Origin: Thereva unica | Taxonomy: Eukaryota; Arthropoda; Insecta; Diptera; Therevidae | Assembly: GCA_949987705.1 (NCBI GenBank) | Contig: OX465281.1 | Location: 105,822,266-105,886,265, forward strand | Reading direction: 5' to 3' | DNA: 64,000 bases | Part shown: positions 10,059 through 22,177 of the stretch, in pieces | How the letters are laid out: every line of letters begins with the position of its first letter | How positions within the stretch are numbered: the stretch's first letter is position 1 | Translations under genes and position numbers: made by a program | The notes under the pieces: model-generated | Seen by the model: only the letters and a program-made list of their open reading frames with translations | Told to the model about the DNA's origin: nothing | The model's database searches: none

Positions 10059-11562
10059 CTAGCTGGGACCCGGTGCGCCTACGCTGCACCCATAAGTCAA
10101 TAGTAAACAATAAAAACCATCCATTGCCTTAATATTTTTCGAGATATGAATTTTACACAGATGAAATGCCTCAAAGAACATGGGTCTTGCGTCGGCCGCC
10201 ATGAATCGGTATATTGAGTCTACTACATTGCTTATTGTATTCTACTTATCATACCCTTTAATTTGATACCCATGTTGAGGGGGTTGTGAAGAAAGTGGTA
10301 ATCCGGCCTCTTTAGACGGCCGCCATGGATCTAAAGATATATTTTGTATACTACATTGCTTATTGTATTCTACTTATCATACCCTTTCATTTGATATCCA
10401 TGTCGAGGTGGTTGTGAAGAAAGTGGTAATTCGGCCTTTTGAGACGGCCGCCATGGATCTAAAGATATATTTTGTATACTACATTGCTTATTGTATTGTA
10501 CTTAACATACCCTTTCATTTGATACCCATGTTGAGGTGGTTGTGAAGAAAATGGTAGTCCGGCCTCTTGAGACGGCCGCCATGGATCTAAAGATATATTT
10601 TGTATACTACATTGCTTATTGTATTCTACTTATCATACCCTTTCATTTGATACCCATGTCGAGGTGGTTGTGAAGAAAGTGGTACCCCGCCCTCTTGAGA
10701 CGGCCGCCATGGATCTAAAGATATATTTTGTATACTACATTGCTTATTGTATTCTACTTAACATACCCTTTCATTTGATACCCATGTTGAGGTGGTTGTG
10801 AAGAAAGTGGTAATCCGGCCTCTTGAGACGGCCGCCATGGATCTAAAGATATATTTTGTATACTACATTGCTTATTGTATTCTACTTATCATACCCTTTC
10901 ATTTGATACCCATGTCGAGGTGGTTGTGAAGAAAGTGGTACCCCGCCCTCTTGAGACGGCCGCCATGGATCTAAAGATATATTTTGTATACTACATTGCT
11001 TATTATATTCTACTTAACATACCCTTTCATTTAATACCCATGTTGAGGTGGTTGTGAAGAAAGTGGTAGTCTGGCCTCTTGAGACGGCCGCCATGGATCT
11101 AAAGATATATTTTGTATACTACATTGCTTATTGTATTCTACTTATCATACCCTTTCATTTGATACCCATGTCGAGGTGGATGTGAAGAAAGTGGTACACC
11201 GCCCTCTTGAGACGGCCGCCATGGATCATTTTAGTTTCAATAGTGTCATGGCCTACCTATTGTTTGACAGCTGCGTAAATTTGAAATTTTCATTAAATTT
11301 AATGATTCAATTTAATGACAATTTTACATTTGTCAAACAATAGGTAGGCCATGAAGCTATGGAAACTAAAATGAAGTGAAAATTCCTAAAATTACCATTT
11401 TTGTTTGGATTTTGCAGCTGTTTTTTTGGTTAAAGGTATAAAAAATAGCCTACGACCTATTCTCAGACCTACCAAATATACACAAAAAATTTCATGCAAA
11501 TTGGTCAACCCGTTTCGGAGGAGTACGGTAACAAACACTGTGACACGAGATTTTTATAGATA
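10059..11562 (+). mobile_element. Helentron/DINE-1-like element B
   Basis: Head at 10059, about eight 128-bp monomers (to ~11225), fold-back 11226-11374, tail to ~11560 ending CACTGTGACACGAGATTTTT. Same orientation as A and C. Monomers alternate between a 'GGTAATCCGGCC' type and a 'GGTACCCCGCCC' type, so part of the array is built of 256-bp doublets (for example near 10619 and 10875). Confidence 0.75.
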
Positions 11563-11564
11563 TA

Positions 11565-14099
11565 CTAGCTGGGACCCGGTGCGCCTACGCTGCACCCATA
11601 AGTCAATAGTAAACAATAAAAACCATCCATTGACTTAATATTTTTCGAGATATGAATTTTACACAGATGAAATGCATCAAAGAACATGGGTCTTGCGTCG
11701 GCCGCCATGAATCGGTATATTGAGTCTACTACATTGCTTATTGTATTCTACTTATCATACCCTTTCATTTGATACCCATGTTGAGGGGATTGTGAAGAAA
11801 GTGGTAATCCGGCCTCTTTAGACGGCCGCCATGGATCTAAAGATATATTTTGTATACTACATTGCTTATTGTATTCTACTTATCATACCCTTTCATTTGA
11901 TACCCATGTCGAGGTGGTTGTGAAGAAAGTGGTAATTCGGCCTCTAGAGACGGCCGCCATGGATCTAAAGATATATTTTGTATACTACATTGCTTGTTGT
12001 ATTCTACTTATCATACCCTTTCATTTGATACCCATGTCGAGGTGATTGTCAAGAAAGTGGTACCCCGCCCTCTTGAGACGGCCGCCATGGATCTAAAGAT
12101 ATATTTTGTATACTACATTGCTTATTGTATTCTCCTTAACATACCCTTTCATTTGATACCCATGTCGAGGTGGTTGTGAAGAAAGTGGTACCCCGCCCTC
12201 TTGAGACGGCCGCCATGGATCTAAAGATATATTTTGTATACTACTTTGCTTATTGTATTCTACTTATCATACCCTTTCATTTGATACCCATGTCGAGGTG
12301 GTTGTGAAGAAAGTGGTACCCGCCCTCTTGAGACGGCCGCTATGGATCTAAAGATATATTTTGTATACTACATTGCTTATTGTATTCTACTTATCATACC
12401 CTTTCATTTGATACCCATGTCGAGGTGGTTGTGAAGAAAGTGGTAATTCGGCCTCTTGAGACGGCCGCCATGGATCTAAAGATATATTTTGTATACTACA
12501 TTGCTTATTGTATTCTACTTATCATACCCTTTCATTTGATACCCATGTCGAGGTGGTTGTGAAGAAAGTGGTACCCCGACATCTTGAGACGGCCGCCATG
12601 AATCGGTATATTGAGTCTACTACATTGCTTATTGTATTCTACTTATCATACCCTTTCATTTGATACCCATGTTGAGGGGATTGTGAAGAAAGTGGTAATC
12701 CGGCCTCTTTAGACGGCCGCCATGGATCTAAAGATATATTTTGTATACTACATTGCTTATTGTATTCTACTTATCATACCCTTTCATTTGATACCCATGT
12801 CGAGGTGGTTGTCAAGAAAGTGGTACCCCGCCCTCTTGAGACGGCCGCCATGGATCTAAAGATATATTTTGTAGACTACATTGCTTATTGTATTCTCCTT
12901 AACATACCCTTTCATTTGATACCCATGTTGAGGTGGTTTGAAGAAAGTGGTAATCCGGCCTCTTTAGACGGCCGCCATGGATCTAAAGATATATTTTGTA
13001 TACTACATTGCTTATTGTATTCTACTTATCATACCCTTTCATTTGATACCCATGTCGAGGTGGTTGTGAAGAAAGTGGTACCCCGCCCTCTTGAGACGGC
13101 CGCGATGGATCTAAAGATATATTTTGTATACTACATTGCTTGTTGTATTCTACTTATCATACCCTTTCATTTGATACCCATGTCGAGGTGGTTGTCAAGA
13201 AAGTGGTACCCCGCCCTCTTGAGACGGCCGCCATGGATCTAAAGATATATTTTGTATACTACATTGCTTATTGTATTCTCCTTAACATACCCTTTCATTT
13301 GATACCCATGTCGAGGTGGTTGTGAAGAAAGTGGTACCCCGCCCTCTTGAGACGGCCGCCATGGATCTAAAGATATATTTTGTATACTACATTGCTTATT
13401 ATATTCTACTTATCATACCCTTTCATTTGATACCCATGTCGAGGTGGTTGTGAAGAAAGTGGTAATTCGGCCTCTTGAGACGGCCGCCATGGATCTAAAG
13501 ATATATTTTGTATACTACATTGCTTGTTGTATTCTACTTATCATTCCCTTTCATTTGATACCCATGTCGAGGTGGTTGTGAAGAAAGTGGTACCCCGCCA
13601 TCTTCAGACGGCCGCCATGGATCTAAAGATATATTTTGTATACTACATTGCTTATTGTATTCTACTTATCATACCCTTTCATTTGATACCCATGTCGAGG
13701 TGGTTGTGAAGAAAGTGGTACACCGCCCTCTTGAGACGGCCGCCATGGATCATTTTAGTTTCAATAGCGTCATGGCCTACCTATTGTTTGACAGCTGCGT
13801 AAATTTGAAATTTTCATTAAATGTAATGATTCAATTTAATGACAATTTTACATTTGTCAAACAATAGGTAGGCCATGAAGCTATTGAAACTACAATGTAG
13901 TGAAAATTCCTAAAATTACCATTTTTTTTGGATTTTGCAGCTGTTTTTTTGGTTAAAGGTATAAAAAATAGCGTACGACCTATTCTCAGACCTACCAAAT
14001 ATACACAAAAAATTTCATGCAAATTGGTCAACCCGTTTCGGAGGAGTACGGTAACAAACACTGTGACACGAGATTTTTATAGATATAGATATATGTATA
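11565..14099 (+). mobile_element. Helentron/DINE-1-like element C (first copy of a 2,535-bp duplication)
   Basis: Head at 11565, about sixteen 128-bp monomers (to ~13749), fold-back 13750-13898, tail to ~14085, then a few bases of TATA-type DNA. Every landmark recurs exactly 2,535 bp later in element D, including private changes: the GTAGACTAC variant, the GGTGGTTTGAAG deletion, the GCCGCGATGG variant and the ACAATGTAG end of the fold-back. One monomer has a 2-bp deletion (near 12945) that shifts the phase of the following units. Confidence 0.8.
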
Positions 14100-16634
14100 C
14101 TAGCTGGGACCCGGTGCGCCTACGCTGCACCCATAAGTCAATAGTAAACAATAAAAACCATCCATTGACTTAATATTTTTCGAGATATGAATTTTACACA
14201 GATGAAATGCATCAAAGAACATGGGTCTTGCGTCGGCCGCCATGAATCGGTATATTGAGTCTACTACATTGCTTATTGTATTCTACTTATCATACCCTTT
14301 CATTTGATACCCATGTTGAGGGGATTGTGAAGAAAGTGGTAATCCGGCCTCTTTAGACGGCCGCCATGGATCTAAAGATATATTTTGTATACTACATTGC
14401 TTATTGTATTCTACTTATCATACCCTTTCATTTGATACCCATGTCGAGGTGGTTGTGAAGAAAGTGGTAATTCGGCCTCTAGAGACGGCCGCCATGGATC
14501 TAAAGATATATTTTGTATACTACATTGCTTGTTGTATTCTACTTATCATACCCTTTCATTTGATACCCATGTCGAGGTGATTGTCAAGAAAGTGGTACCC
14601 CGCCCTCTTGAGACGGCCGCCATGGATCTAAAGATATATTTTGTATACTACATTGCTTATTGTATTCTCCTTAACATACCCTTTCATTTGATACCCATGT
14701 CGAGGTGGTTGTGAAGAAAGTGGTACCCCGCCCTCTTGAGACGGCCGCCATGGATCTAAAGATATATTTTGTATACTACTTTGCTTATTGTATTCTACTT
14801 ATCATACCCTTTCATTTGATACCCATGTCGAGGTGGTTGTGAAGAAAGTGGTACCCGCCCTCTTGAGACGGCCGCTATGGATCTAAAGATATATTTTGTA
14901 TACTACATTGCTTATTGTATTCTACTTATCATACCCTTTCATTTGATACCCATGTCGAGGTGGTTGTGAAGAAAGTGGTAATTCGGCCTCTTGAGACGGC
15001 CGCCATGGATCTAAAGATATATTTTGTATACTACATTGCTTATTGTATTCTACTTATCATACCCTTTCATTTGATACCCATGTCGAGGTGGTTGTGAAGA
15101 AAGTGGTACCCCGACATCTTGAGACGGCCGCCATGAATCGGTATATTGAGTCTACTACATTGCTTATTGTATTCTACTTATCATACCCTTTCATTTGATA
15201 CCCATGTTGAGGGGATTGTGAAGAAAGTGGTAATCCGGCCTCTTTAGACGGCCGCCATGGATCTAAAGATATATTTTGTATACTACATTGCTTATTGTAT
15301 TCTACTTATCATACCCTTTCATTTGATACCCATGTCGAGGTGGTTGTCAAGAAAGTGGTACCCCGCCCTCTTGAGACGGCCGCCATGGATCTAAAGATAT
15401 ATTTTGTAGACTACATTGCTTATTGTATTCTCCTTAACATACCCTTTCATTTGATACCCATGTTGAGGTGGTTTGAAGAAAGTGGTAATCCGGCCTCTTT
15501 AGACGGCCGCCATGGATCTAAAGATATATTTTGTATACTACATTGCTTATTGTATTCTACTTATCATACCCTTTCATTTGATACCCATGTCGAGGTGGTT
15601 GTGAAGAAAGTGGTACCCCGCCCTCTTGAGACGGCCGCGATGGATCTAAAGATATATTTTGTATACTACATTGCTTGTTGTATTCTACTTATCATACCCT
15701 TTCATTTGATACCCATGTCGAGGTGGTTGTCAAGAAAGTGGTACCCCGCCCTCTTGAGACGGCCGCCATGGATCTAAAGATATATTTTGTATACTACATT
15801 GCTTATTGTATTCTCCTTAACATACCCTTTCATTTGATACCCATGTCGAGGTGGTTGTGAAGAAAGTGGTACCCCGCCCTCTTGAGACGGCCGCCATGGA
15901 TCTAAAGATATATTTTGTATACTACATTGCTTATTATATTCTACTTATCATACCCTTTCATTTGATACCCATGTCGAGGTGGTTGTGAAGAAAGTGGTAA
16001 TTCGGCCTCTTGAGACGGCCGCCATGGATCTAAAGATATATTTTGTATACTACATTGCTTGTTGTATTCTACTTATCATTCCCTTTCATTTGATACCCAT
16101 GTCGAGGTGGTTGTGAAGAAAGTGGTACCCCGCCATCTTCAGACGGCCGCCATGGATCTAAAGATATATTTTGTATACTACATTGCTTATTGTATTCTAC
16201 TTATCATACCCTTTCATTTGATACCCATGTCGAGGTGGTTGTGAAGAAAGTGGTACACCGCCCTCTTGAGACGGCCGCCATGGATCATTTTAGTTTCAAT
16301 AGCGTCATGGCCTACCTATTGTTTGACAGCTGCGTAAATTTGAAATTTTCATTAAATGTAATGATTCAATTTAATGACAATTTTACATTTGTCAAACAAT
16401 AGGTAGGCCATGAAGCTATTGAAACTACAATGTAGTGAAAATTCCTAAAATTACCATTTTTTTTGGATTTTGCAGCTGTTTTTTTGGTTAAAGGTATAAA
16501 AAATAGCGTACGACCTATTCTCAGACCTACCAAATATACACAAAAAATTTCATGCAAATTGGTCAACCCGTTTCGGAGGAGTACGGTAACAAACACTGTG
16601 ACACGAGATTTTTATAGATATAGATATATATATA
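14100..16634 (+). mobile_element. Helentron/DINE-1-like element D (second copy of the 2,535-bp duplication)
   Basis: Near-identical to element C over its whole length, offset by 2,535 bp, with the same number and order of monomers. The copies differ mainly in TA-tract length at the end. Such identity implies a very recent duplication of a whole element, or an assembly duplication. Fold-back 16285-16433; tail to ~16620. Confidence 0.8.
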
Positions 16635-16650
16635 TATATATATATATAAA

Positions 16651-17637
16651 CTAGCTGGGACCCGGTGCGTCTACGCTGCACCCATAAGTCAATAGTAAAC
16701 AATAAAAACCATCCATTGACTTAATATTTTTCGAGATATGAATTTTACACAGATGAAATGCCTCAAAGAACATGGGTCTTGCGTCGGCCGCCATGAATCG
16801 GTATATTTAGTCTACTACATTGCTTATTGTATTCTACTTATCATACCCTTTCATTTGATACCCATGTTAAGGGGATTGTGAAGAAAGTGGTACCCCGCCC
16901 TCTTGAGACGGCCGCCATGGATCTAAGGATATATTTTGTATACTACATTGCTTATTGTATTCTACTTATCATACCCTTTCATTTGATACCCATGTCGAGG
17001 TGGTTGTGAAGAATGTGGTAATTCGGCCTCTTGAGACGGCCGCCATGGATCTAAAGATATATTTTGTATACTACATTGCTTATTGTATTCTACTTATCAT
17101 ACTCTTTCATTTGATACCCATGTCGAGGTGGTTGAGAAGAAAGTGGTACACCGCCCTCTGGAAACGGCCGCCATGGATCTAAAGATATATTTTGTATACT
17201 ACATTGCTTATTGTATTCTACTTATCATACCCTTTCATTTGATACCCATGTCGAGGTTGTGGTGAAGAAAGTGGTACACCGCCCTCTGGAAACGGCCGCC
17301 ATGGATCATTTTAGTTTCAATAGCGTCATGGCCTACCTATTGTTTGACAGCTGCGTAAATTTGAAATTTTCATTAAATGTAATGATTCAGTTTAATGACA
17401 ATTTTACATTTGTCAAACAATAGGTAGGCCATGTAGCTATTGAAACTAAAATGAAGTGAAAATTCCTAAAATTACCATTTTTGTTTGGATTTTGCAGCTG
17501 TTTTTTTGGTTAAAGGTATAAAAAATAGCCTACGACCTATTCTCAGACCTACCAAATATACACAAAAAATTTCATGCAAATTGGTCAACCCGTTTCGGAG
17601 GAGTACGGTAACAAACACTGTGACACGAGATTTTTCT

Positions 17638-17640
<3 letters not shown>
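16651..17640 (+). mobile_element. Helentron/DINE-1-like element E
   Basis: Head at 16651 after a ~28-bp TA tract, about four monomers (16805-17305), fold-back 17306-17454, tail to ~17638. The last two monomers share the private change CCCTCTGGAAACGG, a sign of local copying of one unit. Confidence 0.75.
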
Positions 17641-17668
<28 letters not shown>

Positions 17669-19949
17669 CTAGCTGGGACCCGGTGCGCCTACGCTGCACC
17701 CATAAGTCAATAGTAAACAATAAAAACCATCCATTGACTTAATATTTTTCGAGATATGAAATTTACATAGATGAAATGCATCAAAGAACGTGGGTCTTGC
17801 GTCGGCCGCCATGAATCGGTATATTGAGTCTACTACATTGCTTATTGTATTCTACTTATCATACCCTTTCATTTGATACCCATGTTGAGGGGATTGTGAA
17901 GAAAGTGGTACCCCGCCCTCTTGAGACGGCCGCCATGGATCTATAGATATATTTTGTATACTACATTGCTTATTGTATTCTACTTAACACACCCTTTCAT
18001 TTGATACCCATGTTGAGGTGGTTGTGAAGAAAGTGGTAATCCGGCCTCTTGAGACGGCCGCCATGGATCTAAAGATATATTTTGTATACTACATTGCTTA
18101 TTATATTCTACTTAACATACCCTTTCATTTGATACCCATGTTGAGGTGGTTGTGAAGAAAGTGGTAATCCGGCCTCTTGAGACGGCCGCCATGGATCTAA
18201 AGATATATTTTGTATACTACATTGCTTATTGTATTCTACTTATCACACCCCTTCATTTGATACCCATGTCGAGGTGGTTGTGAAGAAAGTGGTACCCCGA
18301 CCTCTTGAGACAGCCGCCATGGATCTAAAGATATATTTTGTATACTACATTGCTTATTGTATTCTACTTATCATACCCTTTCATTTGATACCCATGTCGA
18401 GGTGGTTGTGAAGAAAGTGGTACCCCGCCCTCTTGAGACGGCCGCCATGGATCTAAAGATATATTTTGTATACTACATTGCTTATTGTATTCTCCTTAAT
18501 ATACCCTTTCATTTGATACCCATGTCGAGGTGGTTGTGAAGAAAGTGGTACCCCGCCCTCTTGAGACGGCCGCCATGGATCTAAAGATATATTTTGTATA
18601 CTACATTGCTTATTGTATTCTACTTATCATACCCTTTCATTTGATACCCATGTTGAGGTGGTTGTGAAGAAAGTGGTAATTCGGCCTCTTGAGACGGCCG
18701 CCATGGATCTAAAGATATATTTTGTATACTACATTGCTTATTGTCTTCTACTTATCATACCCTTTCATTTGATACCCATGTTGAGGTGGTTGTGAAGAAA
18801 GTGGTAATTCGGCCTCTTGAGACGGCCGCCATGGATCTAAAGATATATTTTGTATACTACATTGCTTATTGTATTCTACTTATCATACCCTTTCATTTGA
18901 TACCCATGTCGAGGTGGTTGTGAAGAAAGTGGTACCCCGCCCTCTTGAGACGGCCGCCATGGATCTATAGATATATTTTGTATACTACATTGCTTATTGT
19001 ATTCTACTTAACACACCCTTTCATTTGATACCCATGTTGAGGTGGTTGTGAAGAAAGTGGTAATCCGGCCTCTTGAGACGGCCGCCATGGATCTAAAGAT
19101 ATATTTTGTATACTACATTGCTTATTATATTCTTCTTAACATACCCTTTCATTTGATACCCATGTTGAGGTGGTTGTGAAGAAAGTGGTAATCCGGCCTC
19201 TTGAGACGGCCGCCATGGATCTAAAGATATATTTTGTATACTACATTGCTTATTGTATTCTACTTATCACACCCCTTCATTTGATACCCATGTCGAGGTG
19301 GTTGTGAAGAAAGTGGTACCCCGACCTCTTGAGACAGCCGCCATGGATCTAAAGATATATTTTGTATACTACATTGCTTATTGTATTCTACTTATCATAC
19401 CCTTTCATTTGATACCCATGTCGAGGTGGTTGTGAAGAAAGTGGTACCCCGCCCTCTTGAGACGGCCGCCATGGATCTAAAGATATATTTTGTATACTAC
19501 ATTGCTTATTGTATTCTCCTTAATATACCCTTTCATTTGATACCCATGTCGAGGTGGTTGTGAAGAAAGTGGTACACCGCCCTGTTGAGACGGCCGCCAT
19601 GGATCATTTTAGTTTCAATAGCGTCATGGCCTACCTATTGTTTGACAGCTGCGTAAATTTGAAATTTTCATTAAATGGAATGATTCAATTTATTGACAAT
19701 TTTACATTTACGAAGCTGTCAAACAATAGGTAGGCCATGAAGCTATTGAAACTAAAATGAAGTGAAAATTCCTAAAATTACCATTTTTGTTTGGATTTTG
19801 CAGCTGTTTTTTTGGTTAAAGGTATAAAAAATAGCCTACGACCTATTCTCAGACCTACCAAATATACACCAAAAATTTCATGCAAATTGGTCAACCCGTT
19901 TCGGAGGAGTACGGTAACAAACACTGTGACACGAGATTTTTATAGATAT

Positions 19950-19950
<1 letters not shown>
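17669..19950 (+). mobile_element. Helentron/DINE-1-like element F with 1,024-bp higher-order repeat
   Basis: Head at 17669 after a TA tract, about fourteen monomers, fold-back 19614-19760, tail to ~19945. Within the array an eight-monomer block repeats at a 1,024-bp offset (8 x 128): the variants GATCTATAGATATA (17938 and 18962), CTTAACACACCC (17990 and 19008), TTATCACACCCCTTC (18240 and 19264) and GACAGCCGCC (18308 and 19332) all recur in order. The tail runs into the TA tract in which R1-like copy 1 sits. Confidence 0.78.

Positions 19951-19993
<43 letters not shown>
19951..19993. repeat. (TA)n microsatellite, 5' flank of R1-like copy 1
   Basis: TA tract of ~43 bp joining the tail of element F to the 5'-truncated LINE. 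Confidence 0.95.
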
Positions 19994-19995
<2 letters not shown>

Positions 19996-21858
19996 CCACA
20001 GAACGTACGCACGGTCGATCTACCCACCCTCCAGGTGGACCCAGAAGAGATACCTGCGGTGACCGCAGATGAGATTCTGGAGGCTGCAAAAAAGGTAGCC
20101 ATCAATAAGGCCCCTGGCATGGATGGCATACCAAATAAAGCGGCGAAGCTAGCAGCTTCAATAGCGCCAGACAGGTTCGCTGAAGTCTTCACAGCGTGCC
20201 TGAGAGAGGGGATCTTCCCGGAGCGATGGAAACAGCAGAAACTCGTGCTCCTACCGAAGCCGAACAAGCCTTTGGGGGACCCATCGTCCTACAGACCGAT
20301 ATGCCTCCTTAGTTGCATAGGCAAACTTTTCGAGCGGGTGATCTGTAACAGGATTCTCCCTAGCGTCGAAAGGGTAGGTGGCCTGTCGGACAAGCAATTC
20401 GGCTTTAGAAAGGCAAGGTCGACGACTGATGCAGTCAATATGGTGGTGGGCATAGCAAGAGCCGCCATAGAGAAAAATCACTGCTGCGCATTGATAACCC
20501 TCGACGTAAAAAATGCTTTCAACTCTGCGAGGTGGAGCAAAATAGTTGAGGCGTTGATCAAGCTAGGCACACCAAAGTACCTAGTGCGTGTAGTGGCCGA
20601 CTACCTCCAGGGTAGGTCGCTTCATTGTGATTCGGATGATGGTCCTAAAGTGTTCGGGACAACATGCGGTGTCCCGCAAGGTTCCGTCCTGGGCCCTCTC
20701 CTATGGATCGCAATGTACAATGATGTGTTGGGGCTTCGTCTTCCAAAGGAAGCAGTGGCGATCGGGTTTGCAGATGATATCGGGGTAGTTGTCGAAGGAA
20801 AACACCCAGATGACATCGAATTGTACGCAAACGAAGCGATCTGGGAAATTAAAGCGTGGTTAGAACGCGCGGGGTTGAAGCTTGCTGAGCACAAAACGGA
20901 AGTAGTGCTGATCAGCAAGCGACGAAAGCTAGTATCCGTAAGGATAAAAGTAGGGGAACAGATAATCCACTCACAGCCCGCACTAAGGTACCTGGGAGTG
21001 ATGATCGACCGGAGGCTAAACTTCAAAGCGCACTTGGAGGGCACGGCAGACAAAGCGTCTGCGATTTGTGCAGCACTCGCAAGAATGCTGCCCAATGTTG
21101 GGGGCCCTAGACCGAGTCGCCGCCTCCTCTTGGGGAGGGTGGTCAGCTCAGTCCTGTTATACGCAGCGCCAGTGTGGGCAGTAGCGTTAAACAGGACTGC
21201 AAATTGTAGGAAATGGAGGGCCGCATATAGGCTAAGTGCACTACGCGCTTGCTGCGCGTACAGGACCACGTCCGACGATGCGGCGTGCGTGATAGCGGGG
21301 ATGATCCCTGTAGATATTCTGGCGAGGGAGGGCATGCGTCTCTATGACCCAGAATATGGTGGAGGGTAGCCAAGAAGGGTGCGGCGGCAGATTGCGCGCT
21401 GCGAGTCCTTAAGGGAATGGCAGGCGAAGTGGGACGAGTCTGTTAAGGGTCGTTGGACCCACAGACTTATCCCTAATGTGGAAATATGGGCTACGAGGGA
21501 GCGTGGGGAAGTAAGTTACGACCTCACGCAGTTCCTGAGCGGACATGGGGGGTATAGGAAATACCTCCACCGCTTTGGGCACGATGATTCACCGTTGTGT
21601 CCGCTGTGCCCAGCGACGGAGGAAGACGCAGAACACGTCTTCTTTACCTGCTCGAGATTCGCCGAGGAAAGGGCGAAACTAGAAGAAAGGGTCGAGGAGC
21701 CACTAACGCCCGAAAACATCCTAGACCATATGATGAGGTCTGAGGAAATGTGGAGGGACGTGCAAGCAACCCTCAAGACCATTCACAGAAAGCTAAGGCA
21801 AGAAGAAGCCGTAAGAAATAGAGAAAGGCACAGAAATGCCGCGAGCAGAAGCAGCTGA
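19993..21858 (+). pseudogene. R1-like ORF2 (reverse transcriptase and C-terminal zinc knuckle), one nonsense codon
   Basis: Open from the truncation to a TAG at 21367-21369, then in the same frame to TGA at 21858. Copy 2 reads GAG at the nonsense site, so a single change made the stop. Visible RT motifs: NKAPGMDGIP; SSYRPICLLSCIGKLFERV; LSDKQFGFRKARSTTDAV; motif A LDVKNAF (Asp at 20503); motif B PQGSVLGPLLW (20674); motif C GFADDIG (20764). Then comes a thumb/connection block with LRYLGVMIDRRLNF, and after the stop a CPLCPATEEDAEHVFFTC knuckle (C-x2-C-x8-H-x4-C). Domain style fits the R1 clade; LOA is the main alternative. The endonuclease is absent here but present in copy 2. Confidence 0.88.
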
Positions 21859-22093
21859 ATGAAGCTGAACGACCCCCGCGATGTAATGCTTAGTAGCCAG
21901 TCCCGCGGGGGTGGATCACGTCGGAGGGGCTTTTTTAGTTCTCATGTTCATAGACCCATATATGCGAATGTGCACTTATGTGTCCATATGTGTGTATGTG
22001 TGGATTTACGTGAAACATAACCGTCATGCGGGATCGGCCAGTAAGGGGCACATGAGTCATGCCGGTAGCGAATGCTTTTTTACCCCCAGGAAA

Positions 22094-22097
<4 letters not shown>
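19993..22097 (+). mobile_element. R1-like non-LTR retrotransposon, copy 1, 5'-truncated
   Basis: The 5' end is truncated inside ORF2: the first LINE codons (FPQNVRTVDLPTLQ) follow the TA tract directly. The coding part runs to 21858. The 3' UTR (21859-22097) includes a GACCCCCGCG...CGCGGGGGT hairpin near 21870-21912 and ends CCCCAGGAAAAAA against another TA tract. The same 3' UTR ends copy 2 at 45640. Both edges lie in TA repeat, so insertion was into a TA microsatellite or the tracts grew afterwards. Confidence 0.85.

Positions 22098-22174
<77 letters not shown>
22098..22174. repeat. (TA)n microsatellite, 3' flank of R1-like copy 1
   Basis: Pure TA tract of ~77 bp between the LINE A-run and the long inverted-repeat element. 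Confidence 0.97.

Positions 22175-22175
<1 letters not shown>

Positions 22176-22177
<2 letters not shown>

Noticed and set aside
13831..17720. Minus-strand frames ending in VKLSLN over the element tails
   Set aside because: They repeat at the same offset in every tail and run through the fold-back and TA tract; by-products of the repeat.
9181..19563. Dozens of 60-160 codon plus-strand frames of the MYSTYHTLSFDTHVE type
   Set aside because: They are readings of the 128-bp monomers across unit borders. Because 128 is not a multiple of three, they overlap in different frames, and the longer ones arise only from unit-length changes; they are not genes.
9060..19950. CRISPR-like array
   Set aside because: Unit spacing is regular but the whole 128-bp unit is conserved, with no unique spacers, and the DNA is eukaryotic.
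20251..21782. Long minus-strand frames opposite the R1-like ORF
   Set aside because: Shadow frames caused by codon bias of the sense ORF2; the sense frame has all RT motifs.
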